Shown here: piece by piece, positions 50,701 to 59,855 of the stretch | Position numbering within the stretch: position 1 is the stretch's first letter | Layout: each line of letters starts with the position of its first letter | NCBI RefSeq assembly: GCF_002933815.1 | Contig: NZ_BEYR01000009.1 | Location: 1-64,000 of the forward strand | Reading direction: 5' to 3' | Source: Sphingobacterium sp. HMA12 | GTDB lineage: Bacteria > Bacteroidota > Bacteroidia > Sphingobacteriales > Sphingobacteriaceae | DNA: 64,000 bases | Notes under the pieces: generated by a model | The model's database searches: none | What the model was told of the DNA's origin: nothing | What the model saw: the letters and a program-made list of their open reading frames with translations, nothing else | Position numbers and translations under genes: made by a program

Positions 50701-53118
50701 CTATTCAAACATAGATGGATATTTTTCTGGATTGGCCTCATGCATGATTGCATACACAGTTTCTACAACATCATCCGAAGATGGCTTCGAAAAATAGTCA
50801 CCATCCGAACCATAAGGGGGTCGGTGCGCTTTTGCTGTCAATGTCCGAGGCTGGCTATCAAGTAAATAATAGCCATTTTGATTTTCAAGTATTTCCTGTA
50901 ATATAAATGCGGCAGCACCCCCGGGTACATCCTCATCCACAACCAACAACTTATTTGTTTTTTTCAGAGACTCCGCACATAAATGCCCTTTGTCAAAAGG
51001 TAACAAGGTCTGAGCATCAATAATTTCGATAAATATTCCCAGACGTTCCAATTCTACCGAAGCCTCTTCTACAACGCGCAAAGTTGAGCCATAGGAGACA
51101 ACCGTGATATCCTGTCCTTCTTTAATACGTTCTGCGTAACCGATCGGCACCGTAAATTCACCAACATTCTCCGGCAAACGTTCTTTGAGGCGATAACCGT
51201 TCAGACATTCAACGACAATAGCCGGTTCATCAGAGCGGAAAAGTGTATTATACATTCCAGCAGCTTGCGTCATATTACGTGGCACACAAACGTGCAAGCC
51301 TCTTAAAGAGCCCAATATTACAGACATCGGTGATCCGGAATGCCATATACCTTCCAGACGGTGTCCGCGGGTACGGATAATGACCGGTGCTTTTTGACCT
51401 CCGAAAGTACGATAACTTAAGCTTGCCAGATCATCACTGGCAACAGTGATTCCATAGATCAAATAATCTAAGTATTGAATTTCAGCAATTGGTTTTAACC
51501 CGCGAATCGCCAACCCGATTCCCTTACCGATAATTGAATTTTCACGGATTCCGGTATCAAACACGCGATGCGCGCCGAGCTTTTCCTGTAGGCCCGCAAA
51601 TCCTTGGTTGACATCCCCGATCTTTCCAACATCTTCTCCGAATGCCAGTAAACGCTCATCGCGTTGAAAATTTTGTTCAAAACAAAGATTCAAGACTTCC
51701 CGACCATCCACGATTTTAGCATCTTCTGTATAATTTGCAGCGACCACAGGTACATTGAACGGAGAATCGATACCATCAGTAAATAGTTTGGAATTGTACC
51801 GTTTTTCGTTATTTTCCTGTTTAACTTTATACCAATCCAACAATTCCCGACGACCTCCGGTCTGGCTTCCTTTAAGCTCATGGAGTACCTTACGAACCTG
51901 TCCATAGACCTCTTTCAAAGAAGGTTCTACCATTGATTGCAGTTTTTTTGCGGCAAAGTCGGCTTTTTCATTTGGAATTCGTGACAATAACTCGATGGCT
52001 TCTTTTGCTTCAAGCGTCAAAGTTCTGATATAATCAGTCCAAGCCCTTTTTTGTTCCCGACGAACAAAATCTTTGGCATCACGATCCAATTGATCCAACT
52101 CTTCATCCGTAGCAATACCCGAACTTTGAATCCACTCCTTCATTTTGGCGATACAGTCGAAGTCCGTTTCCCATTGTAGGCGTTCCTGAGATTTATAACG
52201 TTCGTGAGATCCCGAAGAGGAATGCCCTTGAGGCTGTGTCAATTCGGTTACATGGATCAAACAGGGGATATGTTTTTCTCTTGCAATGCTGGCCGCCCGT
52301 TCATACGTTTCGCATAAGCCTGCATAGTCCCAGCCCCTGACCTTGAAAATTTCGATTCCATTGGTCAGCTCCTCTTTTTGGAAACCCTTCAGTATTTCAG
52401 AAATATCACCTTTCGTAGTCTGTATTTCATTTGATACTGAAATTCCGTAACCATCATCCCAAATAGAAATAACTGTAGGTATCTGATGCACCCCGGCGGC
52501 ATTGATAACTTCAAAAAACACCCCTTCTGAAGTTGCAGCGTTCCCTATGGTACAAAAGGTAACTTCGTTTCCTTTATTCGAGAAATAGGACAAATAATCC
52601 AAATTTCTATTTTGTTTATATAATTTAGAGGCCAATCCGAGTCCCAGTACCCGTGCCATCTGCCCACCTGTGGTAGAGATATCCGAAAAAGAATTCTTCT
52701 GCACCATCTGATCGAGCCAATTACCTTCATCGTCCAATACCCGTGTAGAAAAATGACAGTTCATTTGCCGGCCGGCAGAAGAAGGATCTGCCTCAACATC
52801 CGGATGCGCATATAATTGAGAAAAAAAACGATAGACATCACTGATGCCCGAAGCAAATATAAATGTTTGGTCACGGTAATATCCCGACCGCCAATCGCCA
52901 TTTCTGAAGACCTTAGCCATCGCAATTTGTGCCAATTCTTTTCCATCGCCAAAAATACCGAACTTCGCCTTACCGGTAAGCACCTCTTTACGCCCCAATA
53001 AACTCACGTAACGACTCTCCAAGGCAGTTCGATAATCATTCACAATAATCTTTTTGAACTCATCAAAGCTCAAAGCGGAAATAGATTCATTGTTTTGGTC
53101 AAATGCAGTATCAAGCAT
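50701..53118 (-). CDS. Fused alpha/beta E1 of a 2-oxoacid dehydrogenase complex
   Basis: The 805-residue protein joins the E1 alpha half (about 1-400; GDGKELAQIAMAKVFRNGDWRSGYYRDQT, IGNAATSEGVFFEVINAAG as the thiamine diphosphate site, IHVTELTQPQGHSSSGSHERY) to the E1 beta half (about 470-800; LLAFGEDVGKIGDVNQGFAGLQ, GIRENSIIGKGIGLAI). The alpha part resembles branched-chain 2-oxoacid dehydrogenases. The fusion is common in Bacteroidota. No E2 or E3 gene is adjacent, so the complex is encoded in scattered fashion. Confidence 0.93.
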   Translation of the reverse strand: MLDTAFDQNNESISALSFDEFKKIIVNDYRTALESRYVSLLGRKEVLTGKAKFGIFGDGKELAQIAMAKVFRNGDWRSGYYRDQTFIFASGISDVYRFFSQLYAHPDVEADPSSAGRQMNCHFSTRVLDDEGNWLDQMVQKNSFSDISTTGGQMARVLGLGLASKLYKQNRNLDYLSYFSNKGNEVTFCTIGNAATSEGVFFEVINAAGVHQIPTVISIWDDGYGISVSNEIQTTKGDISEILKGFQKEELTNGIEIFKVRGWDYAGLCETYERAASIAREKHIPCLIHVTELTQPQGHSSSGSHERYKSQERLQWETDFDCIAKMKEWIQSSGIATDEELDQLDRDAKDFVRREQKRAWTDYIRTLTLEAKEAIELLSRIPNEKADFAAKKLQSMVEPSLKEVYGQVRKVLHELKGSQTGGRRELLDWYKVKQENNEKRYNSKLFTDGIDSPFNVPVVAANYTEDAKIVDGREVLNLCFEQNFQRDERLLAFGEDVGKIGDVNQGFAGLQEKLGAHRVFDTGIRENSIIGKGIGLAIRGLKPIAEIQYLDYLIYGITVASDDLASLSYRTFGGQKAPVIIRTRGHRLEGIWHSGSPMSVILGSLRGLHVCVPRNMTQAAGMYNTLFRSDEPAIVVECLNGYRLKERLPENVGEFTVPIGYAERIKEGQDITVVSYGSTLRVVEEASVELERLGIFIEIIDAQTLLPFDKGHLCAESLKKTNKLLVVDEDVPGGAAAFILQEILENQNGYYLLDSQPRTLTAKAHRPPYGSDGDYFSKPSSDDVVETVYAIMHEANPEKYPSMFE

Positions 53119-53135
53119 ATTCTTTTTTGTTTCAA

Positions 53136-53143
53136 CAAATTTA
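53136..53143 (-). promoter_or_regulatory. Candidate -7 element of the E1 gene
   Basis: Minus-strand TAAATTTG (53136-53143) lies 18 bp before the ATG; a second TATTTTTG sits at 53145-53152. Neither has a -33 box at the standard distance. Confidence 0.4.
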
Positions 53144-53172
53144 ACAAAAATATTATTCTATATAATTGGTGT

Positions 53173-53253
53173 TTGTCAAATAAATTGACAATCAATAGTT
53201 CGATTTTGAAATAGAATATTCTAATTTCTCAAATTAGTACTTTTTGAGAAAAA
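53173..53253. repeat. Cluster of inverted repeats between divergent genes
   Basis: TTGTCAA/TTGACAA (53173-53179/53185-53191), the perfect palindrome TAGAATATTCTA (about 53212-53223), CTAATTT/AAATTAG (53221-53227/53231-53237) and TTTCTCAA/TTGAGAAA overlap in 80 bases. Such density in a divergent promoter region suggests operator sites or competing hairpins. Confidence 0.5.
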
Positions 53254-53312
53254 TTCCTAATTTTTGCAAATTTTTAATTATTATAGATAGGGATTAATTT
53301 TATTTTTTTACT

Positions 53313-54503
53313 GTGAATTTTTCAACACTACAACTCAATAAGTTCCTTTTTTCCAACCTTGAAAAACAGAAGCTTTCGGTACTAACAGCCGTACAGGAAC
53401 AGGTTATCGCTGCCCTATTGGATGGCAAAGATTGTCTGGCGATTGCCCCTACGGGAACCGGAAAAACCGAAGCTTTCGCCATCCCGCTCGTACAACATTT
53501 ATTAGAAAAAGATCAAAAGGAACATGCCTCCGTGCTTATTCTGCTTCCAACACGTGAACTCTGCATCCAAACGAAAGATAGAATCGCTAAGCTGATCGAG
53601 GGTACAGGCCTCAATATGGCCTGCTTTTATGGCGGCGGAACTTACGAAAGCCAACTCGCAACCTATCCAAAAGCTCAGCTGATCGTGGCTACTCCAGGTA
53701 GACTACTTGACTTTCTGGAGCAACAGATTATTGACCTGAAATCGATACACACCCTAGTCATTGATGAATTTGACCAACTGCTTGATTTGGGTTTTGCACT
53801 AGAAATCAATAAAATTATGCAGGTACTTCCTACGGAAAGACAGTCTATTTTCGTATCGGCAACACGCACGGCAGAAATGGATAAAATAATTCAGAAAAGG
53901 CTCAATAATCCAATCGAAATCGTCGTAGACAATCAACTTAAAAAAGGAAAAATAAGCGAATATGTGTTGTATGTTGATAAAAATGATAAAAAAAATCTCA
54001 TCCGATACTTGCTTGAAAACAGGTTAAAATCGCAAGTGCTTATTTTCACACGTACTATTCATGCTGCCGAACGGATTGAAGTAGACCTTCAGCGAAATGG
54101 TATTTCGGCTCTCGCCCTATATGGTGATAAGTCACAACAACAACGGGAGGATATCGTCAATAAATTTAGAAACAAAGAAAATAGAGTATTAATCGCAACG
54201 GATTTATTGGCAAGAGGCATAGATTTCCCAAATCTTGAGGCTATGATTAATTATGAAGTGCCAGACTCCCCAGAAACATATACACATCGCATCGGAAGAA
54301 CGGGCCGTTCTCAGGCTGACGGCATAGCTATTACACTTTGTGACGCCGAAGATAATCAGAAATGGATCAAACTACAATTGTCACTAAATAAACAGATACA
54401 GATTGACGATCAACATCCATTTTTATTGAGTTGGGAAAAAATGCTGTCCAGCAGTCAAAACAATACCCGAAAAGGCCAATCAAAATCGAAAAAACGTCGT
54501 TAG
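53313..54503 (+). CDS. DEAD-box type RNA helicase, DEFD variant
   Basis: The 396-residue protein starts at a GTG and has all superfamily 2 helicase motifs: Q-motif region, APTGTGKTEAF (45-55), PTRELCIQT, TPGRLLDF, motif III VSATR, and HRIGRTGRS. Motif II reads D151-E-F-D154 instead of DEAD. The length is close to the minimal core, with a short basic tail (KKRR). It probably remodels RNA in the cytoplasm, perhaps in ribosome assembly or cold response (inference). It is divergent from the E1 gene. Confidence 0.9.
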   Translation: MNFSTLQLNKFLFSNLEKQKLSVLTAVQEQVIAALLDGKDCLAIAPTGTGKTEAFAIPLVQHLLEKDQKEHASVLILLPTRELCIQTKDRIAKLIEGTGLNMACFYGGGTYESQLATYPKAQLIVATPGRLLDFLEQQIIDLKSIHTLVIDEFDQLLDLGFALEINKIMQVLPTERQSIFVSATRTAEMDKIIQKRLNNPIEIVVDNQLKKGKISEYVLYVDKNDKKNLIRYLLENRLKSQVLIFTRTIHAAERIEVDLQRNGISALALYGDKSQQQREDIVNKFRNKENRVLIATDLLARGIDFPNLEAMINYEVPDSPETYTHRIGRTGRSQADGIAITLCDAEDNQKWIKLQLSLNKQIQIDDQHPFLLSWEKMLSSSQNNTRKGQSKSKKRR

Positions 54504-54555
54504 TTTATAATTATTCTTTTACTTTTACCTGCAATTAACAAAATCACAGTCCAAG

Positions 54556-55302
54556 ATGAGTACAATACATTTATTTGACGATAGTAATAATGCGAACGAC
54601 AATCGCCTAGGAGATCTGGAAAAAACCATCATCATGAATAACCTGATGGAGGTTCCTTTTGGCGAGCGGGATGAATTATGGCGCGACACCTTCTTAAACA
54701 ACATAGCAGAATGTACCCTAAAGCTTGCTGAAACTGAGGTTGTGATCGGCCCGGACGGATTTCCTTATTTTCAGCTGGAAAGTGTGCCTAAGGACCAAAA
54801 TTTCCAGGCTTTTGTTATCAAAAATCGGTTGAAGGATTTTGTATTGCCGAAAGGTTTTGGTATTGCTATCAATACTCAAAATGAAAACCCGGATTGGATC
54901 TTTACTTATGGAGACTTGGTTAATTATTTCTTGAACGAAGAGTTTTACACGAACCAGAGCATTTTTTCACAAAAAAATGAACAGACCACCATTGGTAAAG
55001 ATGAAGAAATATTAGTCGGTCAACCGTCGGAAACGATCCTACCGCATCAAGTCCGTACACAACTTCGTGAGTTTTTGGATTATTATGGCGTAAAGAACGC
55101 CAAAATTATGCTTATTGCACGTAATTATAAAGACGAAGAAAACGTTTCTCAAGATCTAGTCTTTAATATCGTTGCCAATCAATTTAGGACAGAAAAAGAA
55201 TTCACGAATATCATGGAAGCAATCGGTTGGTTCTTGCCAAGACATTATTCCTATATCGGATTGGATGAGTTTGCGATTGAAAATGGCTTTATGCCGTTGT
55301 AA
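54556..55302 (+). CDS. Conserved-looking protein of unknown function
   Basis: The 248-residue protein has no signal peptide, membrane segment or domain I can name. It is acidic, with ordered-looking strands in its middle (PDGFPYFQLESVP, FGIAINTQNENPDWIFTYGDLVNYFL) and a C-terminal GWFLPRHYSYIGLDEFAI segment. Codon use and composition match its neighbours. It starts 53 bases after the helicase and is followed after 36 bases by the Nudix gene, so a three-gene unit is possible. Confidence 0.8.
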   Translation: MSTIHLFDDSNNANDNRLGDLEKTIIMNNLMEVPFGERDELWRDTFLNNIAECTLKLAETEVVIGPDGFPYFQLESVPKDQNFQAFVIKNRLKDFVLPKGFGIAINTQNENPDWIFTYGDLVNYFLNEEFYTNQSIFSQKNEQTTIGKDEEILVGQPSETILPHQVRTQLREFLDYYGVKNAKIMLIARNYKDEENVSQDLVFNIVANQFRTEKEFTNIMEAIGWFLPRHYSYIGLDEFAIENGFMPL

Positions 55303-55338
55303 AAGAAAAAATTTGATTATATAAATAGAGAATAGAGA

Positions 55339-55794
55339 ATGTTTCCATTTAACGTAAGAGTATACGGAATATTGATCAACGAGAAAGAAGAAGTACTGAT
55401 CAGTGACGAGAGGACGGAAAATGTTTCATTTACCAAATTTCCGGGCGGAGGATTAGAATATGGAGAGGGGCTATTAGAAGCTCTAGTCAGAGAATACCAA
55501 GAGGAGTGTGCATTCGATATTGACGTCGTTAAGCATATCTATACAACTGATTTTTACGAAAAATCAAGTTTCAATGATAGTCAGATTATATCAATTTATT
55601 ATCAGGTCAAAAATACCTCAGCCATTCAGATCAGAACAACCACCAAGGCATTTGACTTTGATCCGAATGAGAAAGTTGAAGATAATAAGCGTCAGTCTTT
55701 CCGGTGGGTTCCTGTCCATACACTTGCGATAGCGGATCTAACATTTAAAACGGATCAAGTTGCCTGGGCAGAGTTTTTGAAAACGTTGAAATAA
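55339..55794 (+). CDS. Nudix hydrolase
   Basis: The 151-residue protein has the Nudix box G37-x5-E43-x7-R51-E52-x2-E55-E56 (PGGGLEYGEGLLEALVREYQEECAF). The last conserved glycine is replaced by A58. Nudix enzymes cleave nucleoside diphosphates linked to another group; the substrate here is not evident. The catalytic glutamates are intact, so activity is expected. It is the last gene before the candidate structured RNA. Confidence 0.9.
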   Translation: MFPFNVRVYGILINEKEEVLISDERTENVSFTKFPGGGLEYGEGLLEALVREYQEECAFDIDVVKHIYTTDFYEKSSFNDSQIISIYYQVKNTSAIQIRTTTKAFDFDPNEKVEDNKRQSFRWVPVHTLAIADLTFKTDQVAWAEFLKTLK

Positions 55795-55823
55795 TAATAA
55801 ATTTTTAATTTTCGTCAATTTTA

Positions 55824-55854
55824 TTTGTATTTAAAAAATAAACATATATCTTTA
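55824..55854 (+). promoter_or_regulatory. Promoter of the candidate structured RNA
   Basis: TTTG (55824-55827), 19 nt, then TATCTTTA (55847-55854). The -7 box differs from TAnnTTTG only in the last base. No coding gene follows on this strand before 57117. Confidence 0.6.
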
Positions 55855-55856
55855 CG

Positions 55857-56067
55857 TAAACCAATGGAAATACTTTGTTTTTTTAAAGTATTGACCTTAA
55901 TAATTACATTTTATTATTTTTTTGATATCTCGCAAGACGAGATGAGTGAAGGGAAAAGCGATATCAAACAGACATTGGTTTATTGAATTTGTAAATTCCT
56001 AGTCCTATAGGTTTTTTAATAGTTAGTGTGATTTTATGGCGATACTCCCCGTATCGCCTTATTTTTT
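55857..56067 (+). ncRNA. Candidate free-standing structured RNA
   Basis: Seen: a 10-bp closing stem TAAACCAATG/CATTGGTTTA (55857-55866 with 55973-55982) encloses an 8-bp hairpin AATACTTT/AAAGTATT (55869-55876 with 55885-55892) and a second arm TTTGATATC/GATATCAAA (55921-55929 with 55960-55968), inside which ATCTCG/CGAGAT can form an alternative hairpin. A promoter-like pair lies just upstream. A T-run after a weak hairpin (about 56010-56017) or the GGCGATAC/GTATCGCC terminator at 56038-56067 would end it. No open frame and no downstream gene on this strand, so a riboswitch is unlikely. The fold is a three-way junction unlike rod-shaped 6S RNA. The identity is unknown. Confidence 0.6.
56038..56067 (+). 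terminator. Rho-independent terminator
   Basis: GGCGATAC (56038-56045) pairs with GTATCGCC (56051-56058), loop TCCCC, followed by TTATTTTTT. It has no plus-strand protein gene of its own and likely ends the structured RNA or the Nudix operon. Confidence 0.8.
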
Positions 56068-56208
56068 GTCTTATTTTTGTGCTGCCCCCCTGACACCTTA
56101 TTTAGAGCCTTTTACACATCCCGGGAGTACGTTAGATACTCATGCTTCATTTCTTTTTTAGCAATCTCTAACGTTGCTCAATTCCATCAACGATTATAAT
56201 GGCGGATC

Positions 56209-56922
56209 CTATTTGAATGCGACGAAAGAGGCAAAACACAAATTTTTATGCAATACATCGATATCTTTAAATCCGACTTTTGCCAATAACTCAAGCTGAT
56301 AAACCAACGGTCTCGGTGTATCCTCATGTTCGATATAGGCAAAGACATGATCGCGATATGCTTCATTCTGCAAATTCGTCAAGTAGGCTCCATATTTTTC
56401 GCGATAGATCAACTGTTGAAGAGACGCACTATTTTGTTCAATTAAATCGAAAATCCATACACTACCACCACTTTTGAGTAATCTAAAAAGCTTCCGGAAT
56501 GCAGTCTCCCAATCCAGATCGTCCCGCAAATGGTGTAATACCGCCGTCGCGATTATTACATCATATTTTCCCTCGGATAGATCGGCCTGCCGAAAATCGC
56601 TTTTGACCTGATGCACCCGCCCACTGGTAATTGCTCCTACACGTTCTTTAGCCCGTTCTAACATCGGTAAACTCAGATCAACTAAGGTAACATCTGGATT
56701 GGAACTTACTTTCTGCAATAATTTGACATCATAGTTACCTGCACCGCAGCCAATGTCCAACACCTGCTGGAGATTAGGGTAAAGTGATGAAATCGCATCC
56801 GTTATAAGTTCCATATTCCACACCGCATCCAATGTAGTCGCCTGTCCCGTTTCTAAATTAGCAAACCGTTCGACATCTTTGTCAAATCGCGTTTCAATTT
56901 CCTGTAATGTTGCTTTATTCAT
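56209..56922 (-). CDS. Class I SAM-dependent methyltransferase
   Basis: The 237-residue protein has motif I VLDIGCGAGNYDVKLL, an acidic strand-2 end TLVDLSLPMLERA and motif IV YDVIIATAVLHHLRDD, the pattern of small-molecule methyltransferases. It shares no special similarity with the methyltransferase at 19173-19922 beyond the fold. Substrate unknown. The gene appears monocistronic and diverges from the LysR gene. Confidence 0.87.
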   Translation of the reverse strand: MNKATLQEIETRFDKDVERFANLETGQATTLDAVWNMELITDAISSLYPNLQQVLDIGCGAGNYDVKLLQKVSSNPDVTLVDLSLPMLERAKERVGAITSGRVHQVKSDFRQADLSEGKYDVIIATAVLHHLRDDLDWETAFRKLFRLLKSGGSVWIFDLIEQNSASLQQLIYREKYGAYLTNLQNEAYRDHVFAYIEHEDTPRPLVYQLELLAKVGFKDIDVLHKNLCFASFVAFK

Positions 56923-57116
56923 AGTAATATATTATTTACGAGCTACCCATGCTCTTTGTCTTTTAATGAATACATCGCATCCAGGTCGTTTTGAAAAGCA
57001 TTCTAGGCTTTTTCCGATAGGATTGGATATATAAATTTTAATTATTTAAAGGTAGGGTTAACTCGAATTCATTAAAAATATTTATTTTGTCATCGATTCA
57101 TACCAAAAAAGTATCA

Positions 57117-57998
57117 ATGGAAATCCGACATCTTATTTATTTCAAAACAGTAGCTGAGGAGCTTCACTTCGGAAGAGCCGCCGAGCGTTTATTTATGTCT
57201 CAACCACCGCTAAGTAGACAGATCAAAGATCTTGAAGATGAGCTTGGTGTTATACTCTTCTTCAGAACAAACAAAAGGGTGGAACTGACCGAGGCCGGCA
57301 AATACTTTTTGGAAGAGGTAGGCGAGCTGCTCCAGAACTTAGAGCATAGCAAAACAATCACCAAACAGATTCATAACAATATTTCCGGAGAATTTAAATT
57401 AGGTTACATCAGCTCCACTCCCAAGCAGATGTTGGCGACGGTATTGAAACAGATTCAGCAAAAATTCCCCTATCTAAGGGTGAGCCTATTTGAGACATCC
57501 ACACAAAAACAAAAAGCAGCGCTAGAAAACGGAAAATTGGATCTCGGAATTATGCGTGCGCCTATATACGCGAGCGAGCTCTTGATCACACCGCTGTTCG
57601 AAGACCCAATGGTCATTGCGGGATCCACAGCAGTAGACTTCAAGGATATCAACTTTTTCAACGAAAATTTCATATCATTTAATCAAAAATATGCCTCTGA
57701 ATACCATCGCTTAACAATCAATACCTGTAATCGCATGGGATTTGAGCCCAAGATTGTGCACCAGAGCAATTCCATGTCTTCCATCCTCGAATTGGTATCC
57801 CAAGGTTTAGGATTAGCTGTTGTTCCTGCATCAACGATAAAACAGTATCCTCATCTGAAATTAAAGATCATGAAACTCGATGATATAGATAGCAAAACAG
57901 AAGTTATTTTGGTTTCCAATATAAAAAGTAAGAACAGCGCACTCGGAGAGTTCATTCAATGTATTCAAAAGGAATACCTTAAATTTAATAAAGCATAA
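57117..57998 (+). CDS. LysR family transcriptional regulator
   Basis: The 293-residue protein begins with the LysR helix-turn-helix (MEIRHLIYFKTVAEELHFGRAAERLFMSQPPLSRQIKDLE, residues 1-40) and continues with the two-lobed effector domain. I chose ATG 57117 because the signature starts there; the frame is open ten codons further up. LTR effectors include aromatic compounds; the resemblance to CatR/BenM-type sequences is only general. It diverges from the methyltransferase and precedes the serine hydrolase by 35 bases, so either may be its target. Confidence 0.92.
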   Translation: MEIRHLIYFKTVAEELHFGRAAERLFMSQPPLSRQIKDLEDELGVILFFRTNKRVELTEAGKYFLEEVGELLQNLEHSKTITKQIHNNISGEFKLGYISSTPKQMLATVLKQIQQKFPYLRVSLFETSTQKQKAALENGKLDLGIMRAPIYASELLITPLFEDPMVIAGSTAVDFKDINFFNENFISFNQKYASEYHRLTINTCNRMGFEPKIVHQSNSMSSILELVSQGLGLAVVPASTIKQYPHLKLKIMKLDDIDSKTEVILVSNIKSKNSALGEFIQCIQKEYLKFNKA

Positions 57999-58033
57999 TA
58001 AAAAAACCGGACTGGTTTGTCCTGATTCAAACA

Positions 58034-59170
58034 ATGAAAAAGACCATCATTTCCCTTCTACAATTAATGCTGTTGCTCCCCATACTATTATTCGGACAGC
58101 AGGCATCAGAAATTGACCAGAAATTACAGGCCATCATGCAGCACTATCAAGCGATAGGATTGAGTGTCGTACTCGTCAAAAACAACCAGATTGACTTTCA
58201 TAAAAACTATGGCTACAAAAATATAAAAAACAAAACCCCATTACAGGACAATGACGTCTTCCGGATAGCTTCCATATCAAAGTCATTTACCGCCAGCTCT
58301 TTTATGCAACTCTTGAAACAGGGCCACTGTTCTTTAGATGATGATTTCGGCGATCTAATCGGTTTCCCGATTAGAAATCCAAAATACCCCGAGGTAAAAA
58401 TTACCCTGCGAATGGTACTTTCCCACACTTCCAGCATCAATGATAAAAACGGCTATTTTAATCTGGATGTGATCAATCCATCCAAAAATCCGAACTGGAA
58501 GGATTCATACAACAGTTATGCCCCGGGCAGCCAATATCAGTATTGTAATCTAAATTTTAATATGGCGGGAGCCGTATTGGAGAAACTGACGCAGATGCGT
58601 TTTGACCACTATATCTCCAAAAACATCCTCAAGCCATTGCAACTTTATGGTGGATATTGTGTTGACTCGCTGGATCATTCGAGATTAGTCCCTTTATACT
58701 CATTCGATGATAAAGCTAATTTTATTGAAGAAGCAAATGCCTACGCTCCAAGACGCGATGAACTTGCAACTTATCAACTGGGTTATACGACTCCTGCACT
58801 CTCACCCACTGGTGGTATGAAAATATCAGCACTCGATCTTGCAAAATACATGCTCATGCACATGAACTATGGCACGGCTAACGGGAAGAAAATAATGGAT
58901 AAAAAATATGCAAAGATCATGCAAACGGCGGTCAATAAGCAATCGGGCTATGGTCTTGCCGTCATGAACGAAAGCAGCATTATTCCCGGCATTACTTTAA
59001 CAGGACATACGGGATCTGCCTATGGTTTATACAGTGCACTATTTTTTAATCCCGCAAAAAAATATGGATTCGTAGTGATCACCAATGGCTGCAACTTACC
59101 AGATAGCGAAAATTTCAATCCTTTGCTTAAAGATTGCATCCAAGCCCTATATGATAACTTTATAAAATAG
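58034..59170 (+). CDS. Secreted beta-lactamase-fold serine hydrolase
   Basis: The 378-residue protein has a signal peptide (about 1-21) and class C/penicillin-binding-type catalytic motifs: S80-I-S-K83, Y170-C-N172 and HTG in LTGHTGSAYG. Such enzymes can be beta-lactamases, D-aminopeptidases or esterases; nothing here distinguishes them. It sits 35 bases after the LysR gene on the same strand, an arrangement also seen for ampR-ampC-type pairs, though those are usually divergent. Likely periplasmic. Confidence 0.88.
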   Translation: MKKTIISLLQLMLLLPILLFGQQASEIDQKLQAIMQHYQAIGLSVVLVKNNQIDFHKNYGYKNIKNKTPLQDNDVFRIASISKSFTASSFMQLLKQGHCSLDDDFGDLIGFPIRNPKYPEVKITLRMVLSHTSSINDKNGYFNLDVINPSKNPNWKDSYNSYAPGSQYQYCNLNFNMAGAVLEKLTQMRFDHYISKNILKPLQLYGGYCVDSLDHSRLVPLYSFDDKANFIEEANAYAPRRDELATYQLGYTTPALSPTGGMKISALDLAKYMLMHMNYGTANGKKIMDKKYAKIMQTAVNKQSGYGLAVMNESSIIPGITLTGHTGSAYGLYSALFFNPAKKYGFVVITNGCNLPDSENFNPLLKDCIQALYDNFIK

Positions 59171-59263
59171 ACTGAAGTCTAGGGACAAAGTCTTACTCTA
59201 CGCTTCAAGCTGTAAAGAAAAAAATTAAAAGAATAGCAGCTTCCACAAGAACTCATAAAAATA

Positions 59264-59292
59264 CCCCCAAAAAGTATTCGACTTTTTGGGGG
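59264..59292. terminator. Terminator for the glutathione peroxidase transcript
   Basis: CCCCCAAAAAG (59264-59274) pairs with CTTTTTGGGGG (59282-59292), loop of 7. On the minus strand a T-rich tract follows the stem. It also lies downstream of the plus-strand hydrolase. Confidence 0.85.
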
Positions 59293-59320
59293 CATGGTAT
59301 CGTTGAGTGTCTGGATTGAT

Positions 59321-59845
59321 TTATTTTTTATTCTCAACCCAGTTTACAATTGCCGGATCCAATGGATTGGTTGCTGATCGAAAGCGGTGCACCAATTGAC
59401 CATTTTCATCAATCAGGAATTTTTCAAAGTTCCATTTGATATCGCCGGTAAAATCCGGGTTATTTTGTGTAATCAAGTATTTAAATAATGGCGAAATCTG
59501 TTCACCTTTCACATCTACCTTTTCCGCCATTAAAAAATCTACACCATAATTCTGCTCACAAAATTCTTGAATCTCGGTGTTGGAACCTGGCTCCTGCTGT
59601 CCAAAGTTATTCGCCGGAAAACCAATGATCACCAATTTATCGCCAAAGGTCTTATGTAATTCTTCCAGGTCCTTATACTGTTTCGTAAAACCGCATTTAG
59701 AGGCCGTATTGACGATCAAAATCTTCTTGCCTTTGAAATCAGACATTTTCACATCCTGCCCTTCCAGGGTCTTAAAAGTGAAATTATAAATTTCGGGATT
59801 GCCAAATAACATTGACATATACACCATAATAGTTGCTATAATCAT
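59321..59845 (-). CDS. Glutathione peroxidase-family protein
   Basis: The 174-residue protein has the peroxidatic Cys51 in VNTASKCGFTKQY, the Gln of GFPANNFGQQEPGS and the Trp-Asn of KWNFEKFLID, the catalytic tetrad of thiol peroxidases of this family. Bacterial members generally use thioredoxin rather than glutathione. The first 13 residues are hydrophobic and could be a weak anchor, or translation may begin at Met10 or Met12. It starts ten bases after the BadF-type gene stop, so the two share a transcript. Confidence 0.92.
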   Translation of the reverse strand: MIIATIMVYMSMLFGNPEIYNFTFKTLEGQDVKMSDFKGKKILIVNTASKCGFTKQYKDLEELHKTFGDKLVIIGFPANNFGQQEPGSNTEIQEFCEQNYGVDFLMAEKVDVKGEQISPLFKYLITQNNPDFTGDIKWNFEKFLIDENGQLVHRFRSATNPLDPAIVNWVENKK

Positions 59846-59855
59846 ATTTTTTAAT

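Noticed and set aside
55857..56067. Structured RNA as a riboswitch
   Set aside because: No same-strand gene starts within 1 kb downstream, and a terminator closes the transcript, so a free RNA is the better explanation.
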